From Macrostomum hystrix (Eukaryota; Platyhelminthes; Macrostomidae), in NCBI GenBank assembly GCA_950097015.1, contig CATNEN010000003.1, positions 9,033,501-9,097,500 of the forward strand: a stretch of DNA of 64,000 nucleotides, in the 5' to 3' direction. The notes beneath the pieces were generated by a model. It had not been told where the DNA came from. It saw only the letters and a program-made list of their open reading frames with translations, and searched no databases. How positions within the stretch are numbered: the stretch's first letter is position 1; each line of letters begins with the position of its first letter. The position numbers were made by a program, and so were the translations under genes. Positions 45,738 to 56,239 of the stretch are shown in pieces.

Positions 45738-48078
45738 ATGGTTGGCTCCGACCTCATCGATATGTTCACGAAGTTCAAGGTCGCTACTTACATCGGCCTT
45801 GAAGACTTCGTTGACAAATTGAACTTTCTATTCACCAGCTGCTTCTTAATGCTCTGCTGCACGGTGGTATCGGTGAAGACCTACTTCATGTCGCCATTGT
45901 CCTGTTACATTGCCACTCCCGTGTCAGGCACTGGCAATATGGACTACGTGAACGCATTCTGCTGGGCTGAGGGCACCTACGCTATGGATGTGCGCGAGAT
46001 GGAGGCTCTGAATGCGCACAATCTTGATAGCATCGCGAACCTAAAGATTCACTACTATCAATGGGTGCCTTTTGTGCTGGGTGAGTGTTGGAATTCAAAG
46101 TCTGCTTTGCGAATTTTAAAGGCCACAATTAAGGACTACTAAAGTGCACGTTACGTTATTACATTAAAGGTCAAGCCCTGATGGGCTCAGTCCATAGACA
46201 GGGGGAAGGCCAAACACACATCATTTGGTGACAGTGGACACACACCCAGCGATTCTGGGCTACATTTCATTTTGGGCGCAGCGGCGGAGAGAAGGCTTCG
46301 AAGCTTTCCGTTGAGGATGAGAAAGTCAGGGCAGATGTACACACCTGTGTGAGCGTGTGCCTGCGTATAGTATTTGTGTGGTGTGTACTCAAGAGTCAGC
46401 GAAATGAGCTCGTCGTGGAATCGAGCTCATGTACCTTAGTGCGAGAGGCAAACGCATTAGACTGCTCTGCCACTCAGCCCTAAACAAACTGAGACTCGAT
46501 TCTAACTATTCTACAGCTGGGTATACGTTAGATAGAAATGACACATAGGCAAGCTGGTCCACATGTACGCTCGTAACAGTCAGCGGCACAGCCGCAGCAA
46601 AAGACGCTTCCAAAAGACGCCAATCCAATACATAGTCGTCTAGGGGTGTAACTTCTCTTCAAATTGTTGTCTATGGCCTAGAACGGCTAAGGACTCTTGG
46701 CCGTTCTAGGCCATAGACAACTTTTTCAAGAGATACTTCTCGGTCTGATATAGACTACTTAGGCCATAGAACAAAAATAATTCGAAGGCTACATCGAACG
46801 ATTTCAGGTCTCCAGTGCTGTCTGTTCTACCTGCCGCGGGTGATGTGGCAGTTCTTTAGTCACAACTGCGCCGGCACAGACATGGAGTACATCATCTCCC
46901 TGTCCAATGACGCGGTCCACTCGGAGCCAGAGAAAAGCAAGAAGCTGGTGGACTATATCACTAAAAACCTCGAGGGCGTTTTCTACCAGCACCGAGAGTA
47001 CCGGACTAGCGGACTCACCGTGCTCAAACGCCAGCTCCATCGCTTCTGCTCCTTCCTGCTGCCAAGCAAGAGGCTGGGCACCAAACTTGTGAACTTCTAC
47101 ATCGTCGTGAAGGTGCTGTATGCCTTGAACTCCATCAGCCAGCTGTTTCTGATGCACAGGTTCTTGCGCATGCCGGGCAAGTACCCGTTCTTCGGCTATG
47201 AGCTGTTGCGCAACCTCACCCAGGGTCTGGACTGGCAGAACACGCAGACCTTCCCGCGCATCGGCGGCTGCGGCATGTTGCTAAAAATAGCCGGCGCCAC
47301 CCACTGGCAAATCGCCCAATGCGCCCTGCCAATCAACATGCTGAACGAAAAGCTGTACATCTTCCTGTGGTTCTGGATCTTCTTTCTCTCCGTGCTTAAC
47401 TGTCTGAGCATCCTGCGCTGGACCATTCGCATCGCCCTGGTCGGGCGGCAGTACAAATTCGTGAAGAAGTTCCTCCGACTGAATGGTGTCTTCAAGCGCG
47501 AGTCCGGCGATTGCATCGGCCTCAAGAAGGCCATCAGGCAGTTCTGCAGGGCCTTCCTCCGCCAGGACGGCATCTTCATCCTGAAGATGATCTCAATCAA
47601 TACAGGAGACGTCATCTGCTCGAAGATCATCAACCGCCTGTGGGAGACCTACAAGAAGAAGTACATCGAGCACGACTTCCGGGACGACGCCGAATATGAT
47701 CACAATCGAGCCCTGTCTGCCGCGGCTGGGGCTGCGGCTGAAGCAGCATCGGCGGCTGGAGGCGGTAGTCCGGATCCCGAAGCTCCAGGAGCTGCGTCAT
47801 TGAAGCTCCCGCCAGGCGAAATCGTCCCGCCATCGGTTTTGTCAATTGGTTTTGCCGCCGGTGGCAGCGACGATGGCAAGCGGCACTCCAGCTCGCCGAA
47901 TCTGCCGCCGACGCAGCCGCAACCGTCCTCGCAGGCTTCGTCGCCGAACAAGTCGACGATGCGCTTAATGAAGAGCGGTGCCCAACCGCAGGCACCGCCC
48001 GACCACTATCTGATGGCGAACGGCAACAAGCCGCAGAGCTTTCAGTCGAATATTTACACCTCGGAAACTATGCACTGA
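45738..48078 (+). CDS. Innexin, two exons, 537 residues
   Basis: Gap-junction channel subunit of the invertebrate innexin/pannexin family, in the plasma membrane. Exons 45738-46080 and 46808-48078 join through a split Gly codon (donor GTGAGT, acceptor TTTCAG). The signature YYQWVPFVL is at residues 107-114. TM1 is about 30-50, TM2 107-128 with the family's proline at 124, TM3 208-230, TM4 297-320. Extracellular loop cysteines are C56/C75 and C269/C286, the two per loop expected. FPRIGGC and CALPINMLNEKLYIFLWFW match the second loop and TM4. The C-terminal tail (about 410-537) is Ala, Ser and Pro rich. An AG at 45693-45694 (GATTTTAG) lies upstream of the start and could be a cis- or trans-splice acceptor. 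The 727-bp intron holds a SINE-like repeat and a hairpin. Confidence 0.95.
46195..46490 (-). repeat. SINE-like dispersed repeat, in the innexin intron
   Basis: Contains GGGCGCAGCGGCGGAGAGAA, GATGAGAAAGTCAGG, TGTACACACCTGTGTGAG and GTCAGCGAAATG, then a reverse tRNA-like head (46490-46425) with B box GCTCGATTCC. Related copies occur at 54057-54290 (opposite orientation) and 55480-55640, with fragments at about 23690-23830, 44040-44130, 49250-49320 and 51698-51765. Confidence 0.65.
46666..46721. repeat. Hairpin in innexin intron: perfect 22-bp arms, 12-bp loop
   Basis: GTTGTCTATGGCCTAGAACG GC (46666-46687) pairs with 46700-46721. Weaker pairing (TCTCTT with AAGAGA) extends outward, and a third partial copy TAGGCCATAGAAC follows near 46760. 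Confidence 0.85.
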
Positions 48079-48184
48079 GGACTGACTCTGTGACTGCAAC
48101 GAGACTGCTGCTCTTGGTCCCTAGGTTTTTATCACTGATCTTTTTCCAACGAAACTTCGAATCCGATTTTTGTGTTTCTTGGAA

Positions 48185-48665
48185 GAGAGACTAGGGTAGA
48201 GAATGAAGGGTAGAGAATGAAGTGTAGAGTATGAAGGGTAGAGAGAATCAAGGGTATAGAATGAAGGGTAGAGAATGAAGTGTAGAGTATGAAGGGTAGA
48301 GAGAATCAAGGGTATAGAATGAAGGGTAGAGAATGAAGTGTAGAGTATGAAGGGTAGAGAGAATCAAGGGTATAGAATGAAGGGTAGAGAATGAAGGGTA
48401 GAGAATGAAGGGTAGAGAATGAAGGGTAGAGAATGAAGGGTAGAGAATGAAGGGTAGAGAGAATCAAGGGTATAGAATGAAGGGTAGAGAGAATCAAGGG
48501 TATAGAATGAAGGGTAGAGAATGAAGGGTAGAGAGAATCAAGGGTATAGAATGAAGGGTAGAGAGAATCAAGGGTATAGAATGAAGGGTAGAGAATGAAG
48601 GGTATAGAATGAAGGGTAGAGGGAATGAAGGGTATAGAATGAAGGGTAGAGAGCAAGGGTAGAGA
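48185..48665. repeat. 14-bp minisatellite with higher-order variants, downstream of the innexin
   Basis: Unit GAATGAAGGGTAGA mixed with AGAATCAAGGGTATAGAATG blocks. It starts about 110 bp after the innexin stop, so it may lie in the 3' UTR. Confidence 0.9.
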
Positions 48666-48839
48666 GACAATATAAGAGAGATGATGACAAAGAGACGGTG
48701 GTTGAGTGACAAAGATAGAGATAACGAACTGTAGTGAGAATACGGAGTAGAGAGAAGTTTTTTATATTTACAAACAATACAAACAGTTGAATGAATATAT
48801 TCGGTGTTCATTTGAGTGATTGACATATAATTGTATAAT

Positions 48840-49461
48840 TGCTGGAATAACGAATAAGTTTTTCATGTTTTTTTAAATCGAGCAGTATTGTATTGAATTT
48901 TTCTTATTGATTGCTGATTTTGAAAAACGAACTATTGATTTTGTTTCAAAATCACACTATACTATAGCAATAATAGTAAGCCATATTGAACTATTAACCA
49001 AAGTAATATAAATATATCTATTGATTCTGCATGTTCACAACGCGCTGCTTGATCAAAAAGCCAGCAAATATTACTATGCTCGTAGTAGTATATATTGTTC
49101 ACAAGAACAGACAATTAGCATTATCGACTAGATCACATAGACAAATTTTCTATCGTAGCTTAAGAGCTTGTCGTGAAATTCAGTACTCTATGGCCAAACC
49201 AACCAAACCACAGTATAAGTGTACGCTACTTATAGATTAGAAAGTTAGGTCAAGATGTACACACCTGTGTGAGTGTTTGTGCTGAGGTTTCAGAGAAACA
49301 GTCAGAATTGCCTCCTCGCGGGTTGGCTCTCGATCGACTACTGGTTATTCAATAATTCGCATGGTTAGTAGCTGCATTTGTCGAGCTACATCGCCTCTCC
49401 CGTGGCCAACCTTAATTTTGAGCAATTAGGCCTATAATAGCAAGCTCAAATGGAGGCATCG
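48840..49461. repeat. 622-bp block A, left copy of direct repeat flanking the truncated channel gene
   Basis: Matches 51284-51905 over exactly 622 bp with no indels and 8 substitutions. Starts TGCTGGAATAACGA and ends ATGGAGGCATCG. It contains a piece of the dispersed TGTACACACCTGTGTGAG repeat but no convincing gene. The final 12 bases supply the start codon of the truncated channel gene. Confidence 0.9.
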
Positions 49462-51095
49462 GCCTACCACATGCTGCTGAGCGCCATTCGCTTCATGTCC
49501 GACAGGCGGGAGGAGCAGCGGACGGACCTCAGCACAGGACGCGACCTCGTGGAGCTCTTCCACCGCTGCCTGTTCAGCAGACGGCAGCAGGCGGAGATGC
49601 TGCAGGTCAGCAGCCAAGGCATGACACCCATGAGCTGGGGCGTATACCTGGGACTGGCTGGTCACGTTGAGTACATCATGATGCACTACTTGGCCAGCAG
49701 CGATTTGCACTCGGACTCGGAGGGCATTCGAGAGCGCGTGAGTGTGGACGTGACCGACTGCTTCGGCGACAACCTGGCCTTCTTCACTAGCCCGATCTGC
49801 GTTCTGCTCGACGTGTACAGTCAGTCCACGCTGGCTGAGCTGAAGGCGGCTGGCGTGTTTCGCAACGGCTTCCTGTGGAGGCGCTGGGTCGAGGCGCTGT
49901 ACAACCGCAACCGCAGGCTCATCCGGGTCATTATCGCAATGATTTTCGCTTTGACCTTGTCTATCATTGTGTACACAGGTTGCGATGCAAAAGAACATTT
50001 TCAGAATCAGTGCTTCAGACAAACAAAGCAGCAGCCATCTTCAACGGGCTACATCAGCATATTAGCTTTCTGCGCACTTGGGACTCTGTCTGGCCTTGTA
50101 TTCGCTTCTATTGGCTTGATGCGGAAAGAGATCTACCGGTAGGTCCACGGCACTAAGCTTCCAGTTCTTGAACTCTGAATGCTGCAACAGGTGCATGCAA
50201 ATTACAGAACTGTTTCTTACATTTTTGCAGGAGGAAGGTTGGTTTCCCGAATGGCCCACGAAGGAGCTACCCAGACCTGCTGCCGTGGCTCCTGCCATGT
50301 GCCCAGATTTTGTTAACTGCCGTCTTTCTCATCTGGCTTCACGCCGATCTTGATCGCACCTGCGGACTGCTTAATGAGCTGGTCTATCCTGCGCAAGGCT
50401 GCTGCGCAAAGATCCTCTTACTGACGTTTTTAAGCTTCATCGCTTGGTTCATGCGCCTTCTACCCGGAGTCGGCACCATGATGAGCGCCTTCCACCGCAG
50501 CCTCATTAACTTCGTGATGTTCATGGCGTTCTACCTGATTCTCACCGGCATCTTTGCACGCATGATCCAGGGCAGCAGTCACCTGTGGAACCCGACCAAC
50601 TCCACCACAAACGGCGAGATGCTCGTCGAATACCTGAAGACCTTCTACACAACCTTCCAGGTGTCGTTGAACATTGTGGACACGAGTGTGTACGTGCCGA
50701 ATTCAGATAGAATCGACCTCCTGATCACGCACATGACCTACGTGCTGTTCGTGCCCGTGCTGTTCATCAACTTTGTGGTCGGAGTTCTGTCCTCCGCTGT
50801 GAACCACGTGATTGAGCACGATGTCGAGAACAGGTACCTGATCATGCTGCACTTGGCGGAGATGCTTGAGCGAGACTACTTCTGGATGAGAAGTGTGCTC
50901 AACAAGCTGTTTGGCAGGTGGATGGGCAAGCCGCGCCGAATTCGGATTGGCGGCTATCTGCCGATCTCTGCCGACTGTCGGCTGCTCTCAGACCAGGGCC
51001 CGCATTGGAACTGTCAGGTGCCTGGTCAAGCCGGTGCGTGCAATGGCAACCAGCAATGCCCTGCTGACAGAAGTGATCTGCCTAAGGTGGATTAG
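49450..51095 (+). CDS. Truncated, chimeric copy of the TRP-like channel gene (517 residues)
   Basis: Exons 49450-50138 and 50231-51095. From base 49462 to 51264 it matches 58477-60279 with a constant offset of 9,015 bp, no indels and about 12 substitutions in 1,803 bp. It lacks the first 126 residues of the full copy. The start codon and first four residues (MEAS) come from the unrelated 622-bp block at 48840-49461, which also occurs at 51284-51905. The frame continues into the ankyrin-like and six-TM region without stop; three changes alter residues (Leu200Met, a Leu to Pro after the intron, and Thr to Met in the fifth TM segment, relative to the full copy). Splice sites and the AATAAA are kept. 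Whether it is expressed is unknown; it may be a young pseudogene. Confidence 0.75.
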
Positions 51096-51131
51096 CTAAC
51101 AATTAGCTAATTACCAAATAATTAGAACGTC

Positions 51132-51137
51132 AATAAA
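51132..51137 (+). promoter_or_regulatory. AATAAA poly(A) signal, truncated TRP-like copy
   Basis: AATAAA 37 bp after the stop codon, conserved at the same offset in the full copy. Confidence 0.6.
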
Positions 51138-51283
51138 CTCATACCTGTTTTACAAATAATGCTTGCTTTATTATTCTCAAAAGTTTATTCCGTACCCAAT
51201 GTTGCCTCGTACTCTCAAGACAAGCATAAAGCACGGATATCAAGACAAATCAACGGAAAATCTTTTTACCTCAACCTTGGCAG

Positions 51284-51905
51284 TGCTGGAATAACGAAAA
51301 AGTTGTTCATGTTTTTTTAAATCGAGCAGTATTGTATTGAATTTTTCTTATTGATTGCTGATTTTGAAAAACTAACTATTGATTTTGTTTCAAAATCACA
51401 CTATACTATAGCAATAATAGTAAGCCATATTGAACTATTAACCAAAGTAATATAAATATATCTATTGATTCTGCATGTTCACAACGCGCTGCTTGATCAA
51501 AAAGCCAGCAAATATTACTATGCTCGTAGTAGTATATATTGTTCACAAGCACAGACAATTAGCATTATCGACTAGATCACATAGACAAATTTTCTATCGT
51601 AGCTTAAGAGCTTGTCGTGAAATTCAGTACTCTATGGCCAAACCAACCAAACCACAGTATAAGTGTACGCTACTTATAGATTAGAAAGTTAGGTCAAGAT
51701 GTACACACCTGTGTGAGTGTTTGTGCTGAGGTTTCAGAGAAACAGTCAGAATTGCCTCCTCGTGGGTTGGATCTCGATCGACTACTGGTTATTCAATAAT
51801 TCGCATGGATAGTAGCTGCATTTGTCGAGCTACATCGCCACTCCCGTGGCCAACCTTAATTTTGAGCAATTAGGCCTATAATAGCAAGCTCAAATGGAGG
51901 CATCG
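51284..51905. repeat. 622-bp block A', right copy of direct repeat
   Basis: Right partner of 48840-49461. After ATGGAGGCATCG it continues into different sequence (CGTGCCGCTTCTG), which is probably the ancestral continuation of block A. It is preceded by a 19-bp stretch (51265-51283) present in neither the channel gene's matched part nor block A. Confidence 0.9.
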
Positions 51906-52723
51906 CGTGCCGCTTCTGTCACCAGGTCGATGTCTAATTGCTGCTGGTCGGGATGTGATCGGGCCTACAATAAAACAGTTGGCAAACGCAATGTCAAATG
52001 AGGCTGAAATTTCTAGAGAAGCAAACAAGTAGGAACTGATCAGTACCTTCATTTTCGCGAGAAGGACATTTTTAGCACTGTGGACAAGAATTAGTATAGC
52101 CAGGCTTTGGTACCTAAAAACCTTGATGTGGTCCAGGATTCATTCTTCTTCCAGACAGAAGCATTCCAAAGAAAACCGTTCTGTATTCTTTCTCTTTAAA
52201 CAAAAGACGATATAGCTTTTAGATTTTGAAAGCTTTTTTTTAAGTAACTGCCTGAAGATATAAGAAATTCAGATAAAGTAAGGATGAAATATTGCCAGGA
52301 CTTTTTTAACTGATCCCCAAGGCCTTACGAGTTAGGCATATGATTTAAAATTATAGTTATAATTAAGTTTCAGTTCAAATTGAGTACAGGCCCGGTAAAG
52401 CTGCGGTGCCTAACGGTGCGAATTGAGTATTCACTAATAGTAATTTTTTCACATGCATTAAAAAACGAGCAGACGCAAGTGCAACTCTCAATTCACAAGC
52501 GCTTTTTTAAACCCACCATTTCCCACCAAAATATAAAGTGCCAGATGTCACAATACAACGAGAGGGTCTGCGACATAGTCTCTGCGACAAACTAAACAAT
52601 AGCAGTACTCTATTGTCAGAAGACGCTGTTTAGTGAAACAGTGGAGAAGTTTCATGCGTAGCACTCGAGAAAAGTAAATATTTATATATGTTAAATATTT
52701 ACATTAGACGCTGGCAGCACAAT
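51906..52723. other. Intergenic, nothing recognised
   Basis: Probably the original continuation of block A up to the P-like element. A 71-residue plus ORF at 52380-52595 has no resemblance. Confidence 0.5.
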
Positions 52724-52731
52724 GACTGAAC

Positions 52732-53981
52732 CAGGGACAACTAAAACCCTCGGGACGCGAAACGAGCCAATTCATGGCAAAAAATCTGAGGGGCTCGCTT
52801 AAAAGTATTGTTCTATGGCTTTTTCAAGTCTTCTCTGCTATCAGGCATTAACGGTTAGATTAAATATAAAGTGAGTAAAGTAAATATAGTAAAGCGAGGC
52901 AATGTCGAGTATTTAAGTTAAAGAATAGGAACCAGTGATATAATTACAATGTATTTACAATAAAGTAACCGCCATATCAACAAAAAACTCCAGCGGCAAG
53001 AAGATAAAAGATAAAACAAAGATATAACTCCAACGGTGTATGCAGTTTAAATGCACGAATCAGAAAGTTGGGTGAGACAAAAATTCGAACAGACAGGTCT
53101 CCATCTTTATCTAACGTAAACAAGTAAACGTCTTCGTTCAGAATAGCTGTGTTCAGTGCATGTCGAGATACGACATCCGAATTTTTCACCTCAGCTCGAA
53201 AACTTTCCCATGCCGGCAAAAAATCAAGCAGCTGAAAAGCGTCCATCTCATCGATGTCGCCGCACCTCGCGTCAGAAAGAACACCGCGCTTTTCGGCCTG
53301 TCGGTCCTGGTCTAAAATAAGAGTAAAAATAAAAGTAAGATAATTGTGAGCGGCAAAATCGATATAGACGATAAGTGTTGAGCAATCTTTAAGTTTCGTA
53401 CCTTGGTTCTGAACAAAACACGAGCTAGGAACTCCATTAAAAACAGAAGGAGGATTAATTGGCCTTTCGGTAGAGTTTTTCTTGACCATTGGAGCATCGC
53501 TTGGCCAATGCTTTACGCACACGCCCATATTGTCAGTCACTCTCTAAAATTATACATTTTGGGTTTCAAGTTGTTTGGACGAGACTGGCATGCAGAATTG
53601 AAGCGGAATTATGCAGCAGTAATGACAGCAAATGATCTGGTTTCTTACCTGGAGAATATTTGGCAGCGCCTTTCTCCATCGCTCTCGCTCCTGTGGATCT
53701 CTGGGAAACGCAAATATCCGTGTTCGAACGGCTTCAGAGTTGTAATTTGACGAGCACGGAAATACGCTGCACTTTCTTGGCATTTCATCAAGTTAATAAA
53801 AAATGCTTCTCTTGGTATAGTTCAGCTTAGCTTCACTGCTGGCCGCAGCTAAAGCAATTTTAATTTGCTTGATAGCAGAGAAGACTCGAAAAAGCCATAG
53901 AACAATACTTTTAAGCGAGCCCCTCAGATTTTTTGCCATGAATTGGCTCGTTTCGCGTCCCGAGGGTTTTAGTTGTCCCTG
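52732..53981. mobile_element. P-superfamily-like DNA transposon, 1,250 bp, intact TIRs and 8-bp TSD
   Basis: Terminal inverted repeats of 112 bp (52732-52843 and 53870-53981) match with one mismatch and begin CAGGGACAACTAAAACCC. Both ends are flanked by the perfect 8-bp duplication GACTGAAC (52724-52731 and 53982-53989). 8-bp duplications and a THAP-domain protein are characteristic of the P superfamily. The element carries only a 203-residue THAP protein and has no room for an RNase H-like transposase, so it is probably non-autonomous. Perfect TSDs and near-identical TIRs suggest recent insertion. Confidence 0.9.
52977..53783 (-). CDS. THAP-domain protein of the P-like element, three exons, 203 residues
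   Basis: Exons 53783-53649, 53543-53402 and 53311-52977 (612 bp) have GT..AG ends and consistent phase. The THAP zinc finger (C2CH) starts at Met1: MPRKCSVFPCS (Cys5, Cys10), FAFPRDPQERERWRKAL, and GVCVKHW supplying the third Cys and the His in exon 2, then PPSVF. THAP domains bind DNA and serve as the DNA-binding part of P transposases. The third exon (about 110 residues) begins DQDRQAEKRG, contains LLDFLPAWESFRAEV and ends in a hydrophobic stretch; it matches no catalytic domain I recognise. It may be a truncated transposase leader or a protein repressing transposition. Confidence 0.75.
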
Positions 53982-54056
53982 GACTGAACTTAAACAATAT
54001 CCACTAGGCAAACAGTAATATCAATAATTAATAATATCATTGCAAGAGGGGAGAAG

Positions 54057-54290
54057 TTGTGCGCAGGCACATTGTTTGGTGCCAGTAGACCCGCAGCCAG
54101 CAAGGAGGCAATTCTGCCCATTTCGCTGACGATATGTACATCCGCCCTGACTTTCTCATCGTCCGGCAGTGTACACTCTCAGTGTACACTGTGACTGTGC
54201 CTTGGAGGTTGGCCCTCGTTGGCGTAAATTGCACGACAAGCCCCCAAGCCTTCTCTCCGCGGCTGCGCCAGGGACTTTGGTCCGAGATAA
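54057..54290 (+). repeat. SINE-like dispersed repeat, inverted relative to the 46.2-kb copy
   Basis: Reverse complement of the family seen at 46195-46490: CTTCTCTCCGCGGCTGCGCC (near 54250), GACTTTCTCATCGTC and CATTTCGCTGACGAT. It contains an extra local palindrome AGTGTACACTCTCAGTGTAC near 54168. Confidence 0.65.
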
Positions 54291-54686
54291 AGATTATATA
54301 CCAAATTATACGCTCGTAGTAAATTTTTGTTAACAAAGTATAAAATAATTATTACGAGCTATATTAGTTCTTATAATAGTGCTAGTAGAGGCGAAAACGC
54401 TAGACCACTCAGCCTCACAACTCTAGGCAAGCAGAAAACCAATTAAATATTCTTTGCGTGTGAATATTTTCCCGCAACTGCAGTTATCTAAGACTGGCTT
54501 CAAATTCCTAATTTTTCCAGGAAAAAAAATCGCAGCCAATAGAAAAACGATGCAGTACTACGCACGGCTCTTAATGAGGCTTTTTAAATTTGCTAGACGG
54601 CTATATAATAAGCAAGTTGCTTCCTGACAGAATAACTATCGGCAAATATATATATTCAAAATTCTGACAGGCCATCTGGTGAGGCC

Positions 54687-56239
54687 ATGAGGCTTCTAAA
54701 GTCAATCGGAAATTTTCTAGTAGCTTGTATTCTAGCTTGTTGTCTTTATCAGTCCGCTGTTTCAGGTAAAAATTGCGTACAGCATCTTGCCTTACCTAGA
54801 ACTGAATATTCAAATTATGCTCACACCCTGTTTTTTAATTATAGGCTACGAACTGTTCACCGTTGGCAAGAACAAGTCGGCCAAGATGTCCACAAAGGAA
54901 TCAGCGAGCGGAGATCCAATTCTAGGCAACGATGGCAAGATCGTCGGACCTCCTGGCGCAGTCATCCTGCACACAGCTTATGGCGATAGGACGCCCTGGT
55001 GGATGGTGGACATGCAGCAGTCGTACATCATCCACGGGGCTCGGGTGTGGAATCGGCTCGACGGTCCGTGCGCAGAGCGGTTCAGCCAGATCAGGTTCGG
55101 TGAGTGCGCTCAAACCGCCTTCCGCCTCCAGAGAATAGCTTCAACATCAGCAGGGCCATCAGTTGCCCGGTGGCTTTTCGTAAAAAATAATATCAGGTCT
55201 GAAAACATCCGAGAGGTCCGTGTTTGGGCCGGTGTAGGTGAGCAGCTGCCCTGAGTAAAGGCTGGGCATTTGCAAATGAAATGCTCCGCATTCTCTACAT
55301 CAAAGTGGTAGAAAGTGTTTTCCCCGCTGCGATATTTCAGGTATAGCGATGCCTGGCCAAACAGCCATGGCCATAGAAGGTGGTTGAGCGTGTCTAACGT
55401 CGCGTTTAAGTCTGACGCATTTGCCCTCTCGCACCAAGGTCTCTGAGCTCGATTCCGCGGCGAGGCCACATTTATTAGGGGCGCAGCCGCGGAGAGAAGG
55501 CTTGGGGGCTTGTGCGCAATAAGAGTGCACTCTCGCTGACGAGAAAGTCAAGGAATATGTGCATACCTGTGTGAGTATGCGTACAGTAAATGTGTGCCGT
55601 GCGTGCTCAGCGAAGTGGGCAGAATGACCTCATACTGTCACCAAATAATGTTCCCTCTCCCACAGCCCTTATTGGTATTATTATCGTAACTGCAGGAGTA
55701 ACCAGAACTTCGTCTGTGTGGACAAGCTTCAACAAAGACCTGTTCGAGCTCTGCTACGACTACACCAACGTGCCCACCGCTGCGGACAACCCGATCAACA
55801 TCACCTGTACTCGTCCAGTTCTTGGAAGGTACCTGTCCTTATACAAGAACGCTATGGGAATGCCGGTCGGTTCTAGCTATCTTCATTTTCTGGAGATGGA
55901 CATTCTGGCCAGTAAGTATTTTACTATTTTCCTGGTGAAAGAATTCGGTCAGGAAATGGTGACTCACATTTTCCAGTCTCGAAGAGATCTTCCAGCTACA
56001 TGACTGAGATACAGCCCAGCTTCTCAGCCTCATCTAGCAGCCTCCTGAGCGAATGGTCCGGCCAGAAGCGATCGCAGTCCGAGTGTCTGATCCAGTGCTC
56101 GCTACTGCCTGACTGTCTGTTTGCTCTGGTGAAGTCGGACAGTCGCGACTGCTGGCTGTTCGGGTCGGCAATCATCCCGACCGCCTTCAGCAGCAGCTAC
56201 AATAGTGACGGCGCTAGGTTTCTGGTCATCAGTGGCTAA
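54687..56239 (+). CDS. Secreted F-type-lectin (discoidin-like) protein, four exons, 280 residues
   Basis: Exons 54687-54765, 54845-55099, 55666-55911 and 55977-56239 join in phase (all split after one base) and end in a stop. Exon 1 encodes a signal peptide (IGNFLVACILACCLYQSAVS). Exons 2-3 encode a fucolectin/F5-8C-like beta-sandwich: ILHTAYGDRTPWWMVDMQQS, then ARVWNRLDG and PVLGRYLSLYKN, the pattern in which HT..PWW.VD and NR.D recur in F-type lectins. The fourth exon has ECLIQCSLLPDCLFALV and RDCWLFG, cysteine spacing recalling a PAN/apple module. Inferred role: extracellular carbohydrate-binding or adhesion/immune protein. Ligand residues for fucose (His, two Arg) cannot be assigned with confidence. 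Intron 3 contains a SINE-like repeat. Confidence 0.75.
55480..55640 (-). repeat. SINE-like dispersed repeat inside an intron of the lectin-like gene
   Basis: Contains GGCGCAGCCGCGGAGAGAAG, GACGAGAAAGTCAAGG, CATACCTGTGTGAGTATGCG and CAGCGAAGTGGGCAGAATGA, the same order as the copy at 46195-46490. Confidence 0.65.

Noticed and set aside
47630-47995. Minus ORFs opposite the innexin C-terminal exon
   Set aside because: Mirror frames of the strongly supported innexin coding sequence.
49432-50022. Minus ORFs opposite the channel genes (also 58081-59037)
   Set aside because: They are shadows of the GC-rich plus-strand coding exon, identical in both gene copies, with no family resemblance.
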